The notes beneath the pieces were generated by a model. The model made no database searches. It was given only the letters and a program-made list of their open reading frames with translations, and was not told the origin of the DNA. A stretch of DNA of 64,000 nt from Apostichopus japonicus (Eukaryota > Echinodermata > Holothuroidea > Aspidochirotida > Stichopodidae): the NCBI RefSeq assembly GCF_037975245.1, contig NC_092569.1:9499001-9563000 (forward strand), read 5' to 3'. Within the stretch, counting starts at the first letter, position 1. Every line of letters begins with the position of its first letter. Shown in pieces: positions 1 to 23,233 of the stretch. A program made the position numbers and the translations under genes.

Positions 1-2229
1 ATATGTTGCATGTTGTATTCGGCCACTACATTGCGTTCATAGTCATCTTTACAGAGGGAGAGATCGCATAAACCTAACTTCCTCCCCAATAGAGGGCGGG
101 TACAGGATAGGGCAGGCAACAACCACAACAAATAATAGTTGCAGAGGTAAAAGATTACGAACCTAAAGAATTTCATACTTCATTGTAGCCGTGTTTCCTC
201 AACACACAGCGGGTAAGATTTAGCAATTATGGTAAATGTACTTTATATGTCTACGAGACTTGCCTAGCCAACATGAAATTTCATCCGTGCATATAGTTCA
301 TTATAGGACGGGAACCGATGGAGTTACATTCTAAACGAAATCGGCAATTATGTATACAACACTCAGGCCTATACACAGAATTGTGAGTGCAAGGAGGGGG
401 GTGATTTGGGATGGTAAGTTATCGATTTGTGTCCTGGAGAGTAGTCTTGTTAAGTCCGTGACACTATATGTGATGAACTCTAAAATATTTTATTTGCTAG
501 TAACAACCCTGAGGTAGCTGGAAGATACTTCCCTGACCTTGAAAATGTCATCACTGTCCCCACCCTCTCCGTACAGGCCTGACACCCATTTCTTTACTTT
601 CATTACCACTTTATTGTTTACGTACTTACACTTCCTTTGCTTTTCACTCTACCATCGAGCCAAGGTTTTCTCTCTTGGCAAAACGATGGAAGGGTCGTGC
701 CCCCCAACCTCAAGACCATAACCTCGTTGCGATGGCCTTGCGTTAAGCAAATATTCATTCGTATAGACAAATGGTATTTGAACCCAGGCAATTTCAGCGA
801 TAAAGGATCCTTGATTCTAATGATGACATATTTCGTAATGGACAAAAAGTGGTTCAAATACGAACGTATATGTAATAAGGCTTTAGGCTCTACATCCCCA
901 TAAAAAATGACACGGTGTCTTTTCCTAATGAAAGCAATGTTTCTGAAAAGGGCAGCAATACTTGTATTCTATCAACAATGTCAGCCACCACCTCCCTTCC
1001 TTATTCAAACACCTCTACTGATTCATTTATCATCAATTTACAGCCAATATTTTCAATTCGTTTGGAAACACTTTATCCCCTAAGAAAAAGCTGCAAACAT
1101 CAAAGAAACAAAACACAAGCCAAAATAACAAAAAGAACAAAACGAATAGGACAGAGTAGGTTGCAATATGCTAGATTTGTTTGTCTCATCATGTTTCTCA
1201 CACTTTAAATACGTCATTCTTGTAGAGATAAGTTTGTTCAAAGAAAGTAAATGAAGTGAAAATCAAAACATGAAATTGGAAGATAGTCACAAATATAATA
1301 TTCTTAATCAATATCAGCCTAGACGAAGAGTAGTTAAGACCTCCAGGAAAGTACTTTTTGAAAAAGTCTAGCAATTATAGTGGCCAGAACTTACGGCTAT
1401 ACAGACTACTTTTAAATAATTAATTTTCCCAGACAGAGAGACTTTAACTAAACTTGAACTTTCCTTCATGTTGTGGACAACCTGTACAATTACAACAGCT
1501 GGAGAATTTACCTGTTTCCACAATCCACTAACAGGAATGCTATGGAGACTTGTTCGTGAACAGGACAATGATGCTTTGATCTCTTGGCACATCTTGCAAC
1601 GTTTTACATATCATACACGTTGATAGTTTTCCACAGAATTTAGGCATAATCTTTTCTCTAGAAATTCATGATCAAGGAGATATCATGTTTTCTTGCAAGA
1701 AAAAACTGGGCTACAGAATTGGTAGTTTTAGCTGAAGTGTCACTGAAATTTAATTTCAATCTATATCAGTATCTGAAAATAGAAAATTCCCATTAATGAA
1801 CATACTACACGGCCACTACTTTGGTCTAGATTTGTTTAGTAAGTTTTCTTCCGCAGTAAGGTTGGCCTATAGAGAATATGGCATACCTAAAATAGGTACT
1901 ATCAGGCCTTCAAAATACCACCAGCGTACAACCGATTATAATTTACCATAAGCAATTGCTTGAGTTTTTGCGAATGAGTTTTTTTACAACTAAACACAAG
2001 TGGTAAAAGAATATCATTTGTGCACCAATCAGGCCTAGAGGCCTAGTAATATATATATATATATATACAGGCCTGTAGGTGATATGATGTTAATCTTTAT
2101 TAATTTAATTTATATCTGCTATACTACTTGCTAGACTTCGATTTCTGTAATATCACTGAGCGTTAGCTGTATTTGATGTATTATGACAAACATTAAAAAG
2201 TTCTACAAGTACAAGCAATATCTGATTCA
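1..2229. other. No gene recognised upstream of the MS4A-like gene
   Basis: Only short open stretches are present and none resembles a family I know. A short (TA)n run sits at about 2049-2069. The 5' untranslated region and promoter of the MS4A-like gene probably lie here or just upstream, but I could not place a TATA box or start site with confidence. Confidence 0.5.
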
Positions 2230-2283
2230 GTGAACCAAGATTTTATGATTATCTTTCTAGACATAAACGGTTGTTCTACAAAC

Positions 2284-12228
<9,945 letters not shown>

Positions 12229-12930
12229 GAACAATTTTGAAAACAAACGTTATATGCGCCTTTACACAGAAAGACACACACTGATAATTATTTCTTAAAT
12301 TTTGCATTACTCTTGTCAATGTCAATCCGAGCCTCACATTCACTGTATGGTGAACCACAGTGAGTTTTGTAATATATAATTGATAAGTTACCAAAAGATT
12401 AGCTTGTTAAAAGTTTTAATCTTTTCTTATAAAATTGATATTATTAGCTTATCAACAACGAAAGTGCAGTAATTTAAGTACTATTATCCGCATTTCGAAA
12501 TAGGGGAAGGGAGGGTGAAGAGGGTTTTGGGATAATCAACTGCTAATAGTATCCCTGTTTTTTTGTCGTCGCACTCTGAGATGTGATTTCCAAATTGGTA
12601 CATTATAACATTTTTGCAATTCCTATAAGACCGTTGTAGTTTCTATTGAATGGTTCAACAGTTTATTAAGCCGTTGTCTTTCTTAAATGCAGCTCTGTAT
12701 GTTATGTTTGTATCCATAGCAAAGAAAGGAAATATTCGATACAAAAGCAGGGAAATGACAGTGATATCATTGTATAATCGGTGACGGGAGATATAACAAA
12801 ACGTGTTATTAAGTTAATTTTATGACGATACCATTTACGTTAGGTAACCGTACATGAAGTCTTGTACTTTTGAGTTCTGAAAGACGTGTAACGTGTGTAG
12901 AACGTATTTCAACACGTTCTTTATTTGCAG

Positions 12931-12969
12931 ATTGAACCGCATTACATTCCATGCGTTCAGTACAACTGA
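12931..12969 (+). CDS. Candidate alternative last exon A of the MS4A-like gene
   Basis: Preceded by TTCTTTATTTGCAG, a good acceptor. In phase 0, the phase that exons 4 and 5 need, it reads IEPHYIPCVQYN then stop. An in-frame possible donor (CAG followed by GTCGCT) after PPSYQ in exon 5, at 12201, would let exon 5 splice here and replace VAITQPYI. Use of the exon is inferred from sequence only. Confidence 0.45.
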   Translation: MEPHYIPCVQYN

Positions 12970-13178
12970 CATTACACAATAAGGGCTAAAGTGAAAATAC
13001 TGAACCTTTCTTTGAGTGTGTCGTCATTTAAGATACACTTACCAATTGGGATCTTCAGCCACGCCCTAAATTAAAAGAGGGCTCTGTCATATCGGTCCAT
13101 TCTAGTGCCGCGAAACTTCACAAGTTACAGTCTCTAAAAATCACTCAGAATATTTTGGTCCGTTCTTTTTTTTTGCAG

Positions 13179-13250
13179 ACTGAACCACATTACATCCCAT
13201 GTGTTCAGAACCAGGGAAACAGACAAGAAAGGATAATTGAAGAGCTTTAA
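13179..13250 (+). CDS. Candidate alternative last exon B, duplicate of exon A
   Basis: Preceded by a T-rich tract and TTGCAG. It reads TEPHYIPCVQNQGNRQE and continues to 24 codons including the stop, in the same phase as exon A. Its first 30 bases differ from exon A at four positions, three of them silent third-codon changes. This suggests the peptide was kept by selection after the duplication. A polyadenylation signal follows at 13728. Confidence 0.45.
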   Translation, partial: TEPHYIPCVQNQGNRQERIIEEL

Positions 13251-13727
13251 AAAGTTTGTAGTGATATGTAAACAGTATAGATCACGCGCATTATGTCCCA
13301 AAAGTCGTATCTACATCTCAGTTAGGATTTATATGACAGCACCCTCGGTAAAATCGTTGAAGATCCCCATTACGTGTGCAATAGCTATACATATGTTCAC
13401 ACCATTTGATCTGGTTATTACGTTTAGAAAAAATGACTGTCCAAGTTCTCTGTAGTTAGAAGTTCATCAAATTGTATCTTTTTTGAAGAAATATTATTTT
13501 CTTCTGTGGTTATAAATTGGACAATTGTTTAAAAAATGTAAAGATATTTTCGGCTGAATGCCATCATCTGTTCTGCTGTTGCCAGATGCACCTTCAAAAT
13601 ATCAGAAAATTAAAAAAAAATCAATTCTTTGCGATACAAGATGTTATGAGGATGTGGTTTTCGCCAAACGATTCCGACAATTATAGATATAGGGATATGT
13701 TCTGTTAAGATAATGTAACCATCATCA

Positions 13728-13733
13728 AATAAA
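13728..13733 (+). terminator. AATAAA polyadenylation signal candidate
   Basis: Hexamer in the context CATCAAATAAAGATAAAA, downstream of all MS4A-like last-exon candidates. It is the first clear AATAAA after the stop codon of the main form. Confidence 0.4.
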
Positions 13734-14600
13734 GATAAAAAATAAATCCACGCTGTTGATTGAAGACCTTATCTCTCAACATATTGTCTTACACTCGAGA
13801 TATTGTTGATTGATCTTGACTGACTTAACCCTCCTTTTATACTCTAGGAAATGGATCACAGTAGTTGTGTGTGATATAAAATATTAAATTGTCCTTCAAA
13901 AAGTTGACCTTCCTATTATAATCTTCTATTTTCTTGACAGCGACATGCAACTTATTTATATGATTCTCGTAAGAAGCACATTCCGGGTATTGCCTTGAAC
14001 ACAAACTAGACCAAAGAAAAAGGTTTTTTTCACAGAGGAACGATAGTATCAATCTTGAACCTGTTAACCAAACTCCACTTGCTTACATATTGGCGCTTCG
14101 ATTGGGTTATATCCTTAAAAAGACAGTAAAAGTGAGGTAAACCAGTATTTGACCAATACGGTTTAACATTGCAACTGGTTACACTACCTACACACAGTAA
14201 AAGCTCGAATATATATCGCAATGATATCATGAACACCAGGCTCATGACTGTGTATCTATGTGTGTACATGAGACAAAAGAAATTCCTGTCACCTGCAGTC
14301 AAACAATATAAAGATCATTGTCCAGATAAAGGGATTAAGTAAGGTAAATGTCATCGGCTGTAGTTAATACAATATAAAACAAGTTGGTGTGCACTTGTAG
14401 TTCATTCAGACTGAGGATTTGAACAAAGGAATCACAAGTATACCCATATGTCATTTGAAAAGAATCACCACCTCTTCAGAAGAATTACATTGGTTAAGAT
14501 GCTTTCTTAGGATTGTGTCAATATTATTGTGTAGTCACCAAAGTGTGATATCAAAGACTATTTTCATCCACAAAGTATACTAATACAGAATATGCAAATT
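13734..14600. other. Intergenic, nothing recognised
   Basis: Two open stretches on the minus strand (13837-14302) match no family I know. I see no conserved motif. Confidence 0.4.
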
Positions 14601-15385
14601 TTGTCTGGAATTTGCACTTCAATATAGGTGAGCTTCAGTGGAGAGATATTTTTCAGATTTCTCTCCAGTCACTTAGAGATACTAAGATTCTATACTTTCA
14701 GTTTCGCTTTATACATTGTATTTTCGGTACTAATTATTTACTTTTTTTAATGAATAAGGAGGATAATCCACGGTGTACGTTCTGTGGTGAAAGAGATGAA
14801 ACGTTAGTTCATTTATTTTGGCAGTGTAATGTTACCTTCAACTTCAATTTAAATGTTGAGCAGAAAATTTTAAATAGGCAAGTTGTTTTCTCTAAGCAAG
14901 ATATATGTTTTGGTTATCGTCTTCAAGTAAAACGCCCTATGAATTTCCTTATCTTTCATTTGAAGTATTATATTTATCAGGAAAAAATGAACAGTGGTAT
15001 TCCAAATACAAATGCATTCTTCAATAAGTTTAAATTCTTACTAAAAGGTGGAGAAATATCTTCATTAGTGCGAAACTCGCTCTCCCATTTCATACAATAA
15101 CCTTTACGCAACATTTTCTAGTTGTTCTTCTATTTTTGATGTTTAGGTTTTCGGAGTCACTATTTATTTGTCCTGGTTCAGTTATACCTTGCTTAGCGTG
15201 GGAATGTTTATTATTTATTTCCAAATTGGTATTACTTTAATATACTTGGTTAATCGATCACTTTATTTTTCACAATTATGGTCGCTAGTTCAGAAATAGC
15301 TATTGTTTATTTACGGAAATGGAAAAACAAAATTGTACATTGAATTCAAAGTTTGAATAAAAGATGGCAGAAAAAAAAATTGATT
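14600..15385 (+). mobile_element. L1/Tx1-type LINE 3' fragment
   Basis: The open frame 14612-15100 carries the C-terminal zinc-binding region of an L1/Tx1-group ORF2: FQFRFIHCIFGTNYLLF, then CTFCGERDETLVHLFWQC, then a FLIFHLKYYIYQEKM segment. The rest of ORF2 is missing (5' truncation). After the stop, a short 3' region ends with GAATAAAAGATGGCAG and an A-run at about 15370. The same domain pattern occurs in the LINE copies at 45.5, 57.1 and 61.3 kb. Confidence 0.85.
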
Positions 15386-15389
15386 TTTT

Positions 15390-18300
15390 GTTTTGTCTGT
15401 CCTCAGCTACCTTGTGTGATCAATCATGGGTAGGATAAAAAATAAGCTATACACATCATCACATAGCATTTGAAAGCCCCATATACTCAAATTACACCAT
15501 CTCAAAGTATTTTCAACAGTGATGCCAGGCGTTATTCGACTCCTCACCCCCCACACACACAAACAAAACTAGATCATATCATCGGGTAACTGAACGAAAC
15601 TGCAAATGTTGCAGCACAGTCCCTGTATCATAAATACCCATTCTGTTGTGGGTAACCCGTGGCAGAAGCTACTAAATGGCAAATCACTTCTCCCTGCCAC
15701 TTATAACTGAGCCAGAGATCTGCTCACTCAACGAGTTACCGGATGGAAGAGCCACGGGTATGGTTCATTACCACTATCAGACATTTTCTGTGGTGTGGTA
15801 CACATACCAGAGACCCGTAAGACGTCAACCGCCACAATCCCCCCTCCCCAAATTACCAGAGAAGCTCAACGAATAACCCCATAAACTGATAAATATGCAG
15901 CATATCACCATGTAGCATACAGGACTATTGCCAGACATTTTCTATGCTAGAGTATACGCCTGCTAGGAGTATTATTTAGCAACACCCCATTTGCCTTGGT
16001 TCCATCCACTGAGCTACATCAACACAGTGAATAACTGAATGTAACGTATTGCAAACTGTTCAGCTTACCATCAAGGAGTATTGGTGATCGTCGCCAGAAA
16101 TTTAGTGTGGTTGGGTACCCCTTTCAGACGTTCCTAATTCCTTATTGCCAATCACTGCCCTGGACCTTTCCCTCCCCCATTGTATACACAAATAATTCTG
16201 GTACATGCAGGGATATGCTACTCAAATGACAGGTAGGGAAACTCTGCATTTCCTCGGTATATGGATATAGGTCTGACTGTCAAGGAAGACAACCCACAAA
16301 CTATGCATGGGTCTCGAAACATTCCTACTATAGGTCACGGGATTTCTCCAAACGTCGAACATTCTATTTACAGTTTTCAGAGATCAAATTTGTATAAGTC
16401 CGTGGTCCAAGGTAGCTTTCACCCATTCGCGAATCGATTCTGAGGGTAGGAGTCTGTTTGGTTGGCATAGTTTAGTCCTCGTGGAAGATCATTGGCCTAA
16501 ACGTTTGCTGACCATTGTTCATACATTAACCAGCTGTAAATATAGCGTTTAACGTCACGCTGGTCTAGTTCAGTTTTATGTTGAAGGGGGTGTGGACGTT
16601 TATGGGCTTCTGGCACGGGTAGAAAGGTAAAATGACCATTTATGATGCATGTGACTATGTTGGAAAGTCTTAGGGTAAAAGTTTGATGAGTTATTCAATG
16701 CTTTGATGTAGTTCCTTTGGATTGGGGAGGGTGGGGCGGAATATATGTAGGTAGATCCATCACACCATTTTTCTTTGGAGGGGGATAATTTTAAGCACCC
16801 CATTATCACATACACCACAGGAATCTCGGCAGACGTCCAGTTCTTCTTACTTTGATATATTGTTAATGTGAGCTCTTTACAAAGAAACCTATAAGTGGAC
16901 GTATAACTGAATTCATAGTCTATAGTCAGAGACGTACACATGATTTCAATATCATGTACAATCATTCGTTCATTCTCTGTTTAGTTGCTTACATCATTTT
17001 GGAAACAGTTTGGGAACCAAGATTTGCTCAATTCCATGACTAAATCACTATAGACTTAAAAAACAGCCAAACGTTTGTAGTAAAATAGATCTCTTAGCCA
17101 TGAGTGTGTGGTTTACATTTTATGCATGTGTTACAGGACACATTAATAGCTATATACACACACTAACAACCCAAACTACAATTGCACACGCAAGCAAGGT
17201 CGAAACGTTGTTATCGTGACGTATCATGCATTAACCTGCAAACTTGATTCAGCAAAGTTTTGAACTTGAAGAACCCTTTTATCTCTATGAACGAAGTGTT
17301 GAACAGTATATTCCACAGCGGAAATTATTCACATTTACTTTGCCGATGCAGACACTGATTTATTCAGTTATCATTATATATTTTTTTAAGTCAGGTAACT
17401 GACCGGTAAAGGGCTGATCCAATGTCTCAATCTATGACCCTCTACTTAGTTAAAACGTTATGTAGTGTATCAAACATCAATGCCTTTACAATACTCAATA
17501 TTATTATATTATTTACAAAGGAACGGTGAGAATTGCTTCACTTCATTAAAAAAAAATTTGTTAAATATGAACGCAGGTATATAAACATACGCTTTAATAC
17601 GACATGAAACACCAGCTCTAAATGAAAAAGGATAACAATAATTGACTTCAAATATATTTCTAGACTACCAATCGCTCTCGATGGTAACGATTTTATGTAG
17701 TATAATAGGCATATATTATAATGGAACAACTCAACATTGACCATCTATTATCGCAACAAACATTGTATGTTGACGGTATGAACGCGTAATGGATTTTTCA
17801 TTCGGCAAGATCTGATGAGGCAGAAAGTCATTCAGCGGTATCAAAACAATTGTCACATATTGTGATACAAGGCTGTATGTCATTCTTTAATATGTTTTGC
17901 CACGCCCCTATGAGGATTAAATCCACTTCCTTTTTATTCGGCATTGACGGTTCGTTGGTTGAGATGGAAATTGGTAATCTCTGCCAATGAACGATTTAAC
18001 TCCTTAAAACTTCTTAAACGCTGGAAAATATAAAGTTCACCGTCGGCGCCAAACATTAATTAACGAATGTTTTGTTGTAATTTAGTTACCATCTGTGTTA
18101 TGTTCTTTCTCATATTGGCAGAAGAACAATGTTGTTGCCTGAACATTTTGCCAAATCAAGCATTGCATTAGGTCATTTTAGTTCATGTTTTGATCGGATA
18201 TACTTTACTGAAATTGTGGTATGATTCATAATGAACAGCAAATCTTGTTGTATGTTCTTCAATATTTATGTGCATTGTGTACAGTGCTATAGCTAAATGC

Positions 18301-18467
18301 ATGCGTTTTCATGTGCACTTTGATTATTTGAAAAAAATAGCAAACTCTAGGACTGAAAATTGCTCAATACATTCCCACATCTTTATATAATGTATACCAC
18401 AGTAAAAAGCAGTTCCCTGTCCTTCATCAGCTGTTACTTGTAAATATTTTTATTGTTGTTTATTCAG
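15390..18467. other. Intergenic, nothing recognised
   Basis: About 3 kb without a recognisable exon, RNA gene or element. I looked here for WSC exons that would complete the relic receptor at 18.5 kb and found none. Confidence 0.45.
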
Positions 18468-18996
18468 AAATATATGCTTCCACAACAGTACCTCTAAGGA
18501 CAGTTTCGTTGCGTTTCGAAGGTGATCCTTTTTCCCAAATTTTTATTTAAGATGTTTCTAGAAGCCTGAGTAATCAATTAATTTGTTAAGTTTTGAAAAG
18601 TTATGCAGCCTGTACGTTCAAGCTATTTCCACAAAATGTAAGTTTATATTATAGTTAAGTCGTAATAGAACAAAGGGTTTTTAATCATGAAATTACGGAT
18701 TCGAAACCTCGTTCTAGCTTACGTTTCTTTCCTGTTGCAGCTTTATTTGTTTAAATTTGCCTAAGTCAGTTTTCCATAATTGTTTTAGTAGGCTTGTAAA
18801 TGTACATTGTATATCTCATATGGAGTCATTAGATTTATAAACTTTTTCCCTGCTCGTGAACATTCTATATAATATACATGACTTACACGTTCTTTGTTAC
18901 TATAGCCGACAAAGCTGTAATGTCCACAGTTTTTCTCGTCCTTTCCTTCGCTCTTGGATGCTTGGTTGTTATGGGAGTTTCACGGCTTTCACATAT
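18468..18996 (+). pseudogene. 5'-less relic WSC-family receptor: linker and TM exons
   Basis: Two exon-like segments match those of gene 1 in length and phase. The first, 18468-18521 (54 bp, phase 1 at both ends), reads EIYASTTVPLRTVSLRFE; gene 1's second linker exon is also 54 bp. The second, 18930-18996 (67 bp), reads VFLVLSFALGCLVVMGVSRL, a clear transmembrane helix, and gene 1's TM exon is also 67 bp. Acceptors (TATTCAG, TCCACAG) and donors (GTGATC, GTAATC) look usable. The following 1.3 kb aligns by eye with the intron after gene 1's TM exon. No WSC or signal-peptide exon is found upstream, so I call it a truncated copy. Confidence 0.65.
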
Positions 18997-20440
18997 GTAA
19001 TCTCTTCTGATTGGGACGTTTGAATTAATGTTGAAGCTTTTCGTCAACTATAGGAGCTTAGGGGTGCTCACATATCTTTTTTTATATATATATTTTATGG
19101 CCAAGAACCATGGAAACTATTACCATATCCCTTCAAATATACAATCTATCCTATCAAATATAAAACATATTTTCCCTGCGTAAATGATGGTAAGATGGAA
19201 ACATTAGTTTATAATCTTTGAAACACGTTCTATATAAACTGGTTATTGTCTGTGGCCATTTATGGCAACACACAGTGGTATATTAAATGCCACTAAGTCT
19301 GTTGTGGGTCGGGAACTGCTGGGTCATGTTGGTATACAATCACACATACTTTGTTTTCTTCCTCCCACAAAAAAAAAGAGAACGGTGGTAAACTTCTACA
19401 AGAAATCATGTTATTGGCCTTTGTCGAACTAGATTGGCATATATTCGTTTGGAATTTTCTTTCGTCTAGGTTTTTATTTGAAAGAAAGAAACATTGCGTG
19501 ATTCAGAATCCTAGTGACTTTCAGCAATACCATGAGGTCGATAATGTTATCAAAGATGTGTAGCTTTAAATTATATGTTATTATAAGGCATAAGGCATCA
19601 AATTAAAATTCAACCTCCATTCAACCTCATATGTCTTATTTTCGTGCTGATTCAGAAGCTTTGGTTTGCATTATCTCATGTATTTATAGCTATGGTGACC
19701 TATCATCTATTGTAATGAACATGACGAAACGCCTTACAACTTTGAATCTAACCAGTTGTCTAACAAACAAGTAATTGATACTTCCTCCGTTGTTTATCAG
19801 TCTCATAGAGTAGTTAAAGACATACTGTGACAGTATTAGTATTGTTATGAAATAGTAATACTGCCCTCTTTGATGTTCCTGGAACACTCCATCGAGAGAC
19901 CGTACAGGACCTTTAAATATTTATCTGGGCCGAGGATTCAGTTTTCCCACGAGAAGTTTTAACTATCTTATTGAATCTCTCGCGAGTCCCTTCATAACAT
20001 TACATGCCGAAGTCGTGGGCTCGTTATAATATTACAGTATTGACAGCCCTATATCGTCAATTAAAGTGATAATCGACACTGATGATTCTCTATGCATCTG
20101 CAGAACTTAAAATAATTCAAAATGCTAGAGCATTGGCACGAAGCACATTGAGAAATCTATTACTGCACGTGACCTGTGCCATCTAACAATATATATCTGA
20201 TGTGTCTATTGGGTAAACGCAAACTATTAGTCAGATTTTTCCAGGCAACATCACAATCGCTAAAGGCATTGGTTGAAATGGTTACATTCCAATATTTCAT
20301 CCCTCGGGTACAATGCATGATAGACAAAACCCTCTTAATTGTTGCAAATATATTTGTAGTATTATTCATGGTAGATATTTGAGAGAAAGGAAATGGCCGT
20401 TAATATCATGTCTTTTCAAAATATATCAATCACGCAAAAC
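18997..20440 (+). other. Intron-like sequence homologous to the gene 1 post-TM intron
   Basis: Blocks such as CATTGGCACGAAGCAC (about 20132) recur in the same order at 44.2 kb and 59.8 kb. This supports descent of the 18.5 kb relic from the same duplicated gene. The similarity stops at about 20.3 kb. Confidence 0.6.
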
Positions 20441-20445
20441 TCATA

Positions 20446-21092
20446 TTGGAGGTAAGGAGGAGACATCAACAAAAATCATTGACGAAACTTGAGCTGAAAA
20501 AGGATTTGGCTGTTTCCGGAGTGGAGTCTTGCACCCACCGGCAGGTTGCAGCTACACCCCCACCACTGTTCTCAGCCTCCCTAGTTTCTTCATTTCCGTC
20601 ATCATTGACATTGCCACATCCTCCTTTGATAAACAAATCGTCGGACGAAATGATGACGAATTCTGTGGACATAATAAAAGACTATACCATTATTAGTCGA
20701 AGGGAGGTAAACAAAACTTCAGGCTTGGACATCTATGACTATATGCCCATCCTCAAGCTTACTCAGTGTAGATAACAGCAGTTGCCAAAAGGGTGATACG
20801 CTTAATGTTAAGCAAGAAAATGGTATCACAGGTAATTACCAATCATCACTGGACGCTGGAGGTACAAGATGCAGGTGACAATAAGCAAGTTGTAAAACAG
20901 ACGCTGTCTATGACCAAAGCTATAGCTAAACCTAGCTTTGATCAAAATGACAAAGAAACAATCAAGGATATTGAGAGTAACATTTACTCTATTCCAATTA
21001 TCGTCGATCTAGCCGACAACGCCAACGTGAATCCGTCTTCAATTGCATTCGAATACCAAGAATCAGATGACGACAGAGAAATCGTAGAATAA
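20446..21092 (+). pseudogene. Frameshifted receptor cytoplasmic-tail-like region
   Basis: Coding-like sequence runs through three frames in turn: one to about 20770 (contains DIYDYMPIL), one from about 20752 to 20870 (SSLLSVDNSSCQKGD...), and one from about 20860 to 21092 (contains NIYSIPIIVDLADNANV and ends REIVE then stop). The tyrosine-containing acidic composition resembles cytoplasmic tails of invertebrate immune-type receptors. It does not resemble the gene 1/2 tail. It could be the tail of the 18.5 kb relic or of an unrelated receptor. The frame changes imply decay or assembly indels. Confidence 0.4.
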
Positions 21093-21625
21093 CATATTGC
21101 TTATGGAATACAAAATGGGTTAGGCTCAAAACCATCTTCGATTCCGTAAGTTGTGGACGGTTCCACAATGACCTCGCTAAACAGGCTTATATACCATATT
21201 GAAAACACCAACTGAGATTTTTGTTTCAGTTTCAATGGAAAAGATTTGTTTGATAGAATTTCAGTCGGGCAGCTTGAAGAAAGAAGAATAACCGAATGAT
21301 TGTCTGGGAAACGTTGAACGAAGCACCTTTTAATAAGTACCAACCGTAACTTAGTTGGTAAAGAATCCAAAGAACTATATAGCAACGACAAAAACGTCGT
21401 GAAGGACAACATTGCTTATAGTAAGTGAAGTAAGATTGTTCCACATTCCACATGAACTTCCGTTTGCCGTTAGTTCTACAAACTCCTGGTTACTTGGCGA
21501 CAAGCTGACATACCCAGGCGATGAAAATAATCACCGGGAAGTATCGTTACGTGGCAATGAAGATAGCAGATATAAATATCGTAACTGATTATGTAGTCTC
21601 TAACTGACAGTATATTCGGTTAAAA

Positions 21626-21859
21626 TTGGATATGAATGAAAACATGGAGATGTCATTCCGCTCTCAAGACGACACCAATTTTGCTGAAGATAACGACGTT
21701 AACACGACTTCCACAGGTAATATTCCACAGAATGAGATCTACTCTCTAAAGTATGACGAAAGTACAATGGCCAATACGATAATAGTCTCCAAATTACCTT
21801 CTGTAGAATACACAACTGAACACTATGAGTTCGAGATTATTACAAGGAATGAACATTAA
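21626..21859 (+). pseudogene. Tyrosine-rich tail-like open frame
   Basis: A 77-codon open frame containing NEIYSLKYDEST and VEYTTEHYEFE, ending in stop. It is acidic with no hydrophobic segment and follows the region at 20446-21092 on the same strand. Probably a further part of the same decayed cytoplasmic tail; not assigned to a named family. Confidence 0.35.
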
Positions 21860-22397
21860 TATCGATATTAGGAGAGTTTGAAGATTGGTGTTCTTGATAA
21901 TATTCTTTGCATGGATGTAGTTTTGCACTTGCAGCGCCTTGACACCGTGATGTAAATTACTGGAAAGGTGTATACCAAGGACACGTGCACAATATGGTTA
22001 TCTCTCATCAATAAATACTGGCCACAAAGATAATGCAATAATTCATTAACTAATCACTTTGGCTCCGTGGATTACATTTTAATATATACTAAATTATTAT
22101 GTCTGGTAGTTATTCTTTATAAAAAGATGGGTGCCTAGTGGGTGTCTAATAATGCATATATGCTTATATGTATTCTAGATATTGCAGATTCTCATTGTCA
22201 ATCCGTTTATAGGTCCGGTGGATGAAGGCTACATATATCACTTGAAAGAGTATCCTGCCGTACATTTTACCATATTAGAAGAATTCATCTGTCTTTAGCA
22301 GATTCCAAAATAATGCTGAGGTTCGTGTTTTACGTTAAGGAAACCGTCTTTGTAGCAATTTATCTCAACTGATTGCGGTCAATTCTTGATTTTGCAG

Positions 22398-22567
22398 TTT
22401 TTTATTATCCCTGTTTTAAATTTGGTGAATCGTGTTCTATTGTGTATGATATCTGTTCATCTGGGGTTTTTTTTCGACTGTCTAATGCAGCCCTTCATAT
22501 AAAAACTTGGGACAACGTCACTGGTCAAGGATTTTCTGGAAACTTCAGTATTCCTTTGGAATGTTAA
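22398..22567 (+). pseudogene. Possible CUB-domain C-terminal exon fragment
   Basis: After the acceptor TTTTGCAG the frame reads FYYPCFKFGESC, then ALHIKTWDNVTGQGFSGNFS, then IPLEC and stop. The GxGFSxxFS pattern close to a terminal hydrophobic-Pro is typical of the last strands of CUB domains, and the acceptor phase (1) matches the WSC exons. Only half a domain is present and there is no donor before the stop. The family call is tentative. Confidence 0.3.
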
Positions 22568-23233
22568 TATGGCCTATATTTTCAAGATGATATCAACTGC
22601 ATACACTGTGAGAGAACATCGTTTCTCCATCTACAGCTTCTCCTTGGACAGTTTTTTTATATTCAAAATCAAGATTTTTCAAATAATTGTTTATATTGCG
22701 TCTTTGGATATATTTCTCAACGACAACGAAACCGATTTGATCCATTACCCACATTAGGAGTGCCTCTACGATTGACAGTTGTAAAAGCGTCTTAAAAACT
22801 CACATATTCACGTGCTACCCTCATTGGACTCGAATCATATTTTTGGTACCTGTGACATGACTTGCTAGCGGACAAGTGACTCTAAAATTTGATTTGGCGA
22901 TAAAATCAAATAAATTGGTCTAGACTTTACAAAAACGAAGAAGACTTTTCGACAATATTACTATTTCTTATATGTTTTAGTGCTTGATATTAACTAAGTT
23001 CCTGGACGAGAACTATTCTTTCTGAGCTATGGTCACATGTTATCAAGGGGAATTGGAAAGCGAAAGCGAGTGACTCTGAAGTAATTACTTTCAAATTACG
23101 TTCGATAATGTATGTGAACACTATATTAAGCTATTTATGGTCAACGTAGCTGAAATTAAATTGTTTCCTTGTATTGCTGCAACAACCTGAGAGTACAGCA
23201 AACCACGGACTAAAGTAAAATAAATCTTACGCC
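22568..23233. other. Upstream region of gene 0
   Basis: No exon recognised. It should contain the former promoter and 5' untranslated region of gene 0; I see no convincing TATA box. Confidence 0.4.

Noticed and set aside
1368-1592. Minus-strand 74-codon frame
   Set aside because: No recognisable family, splice context or composition bias; indistinguishable from chance.
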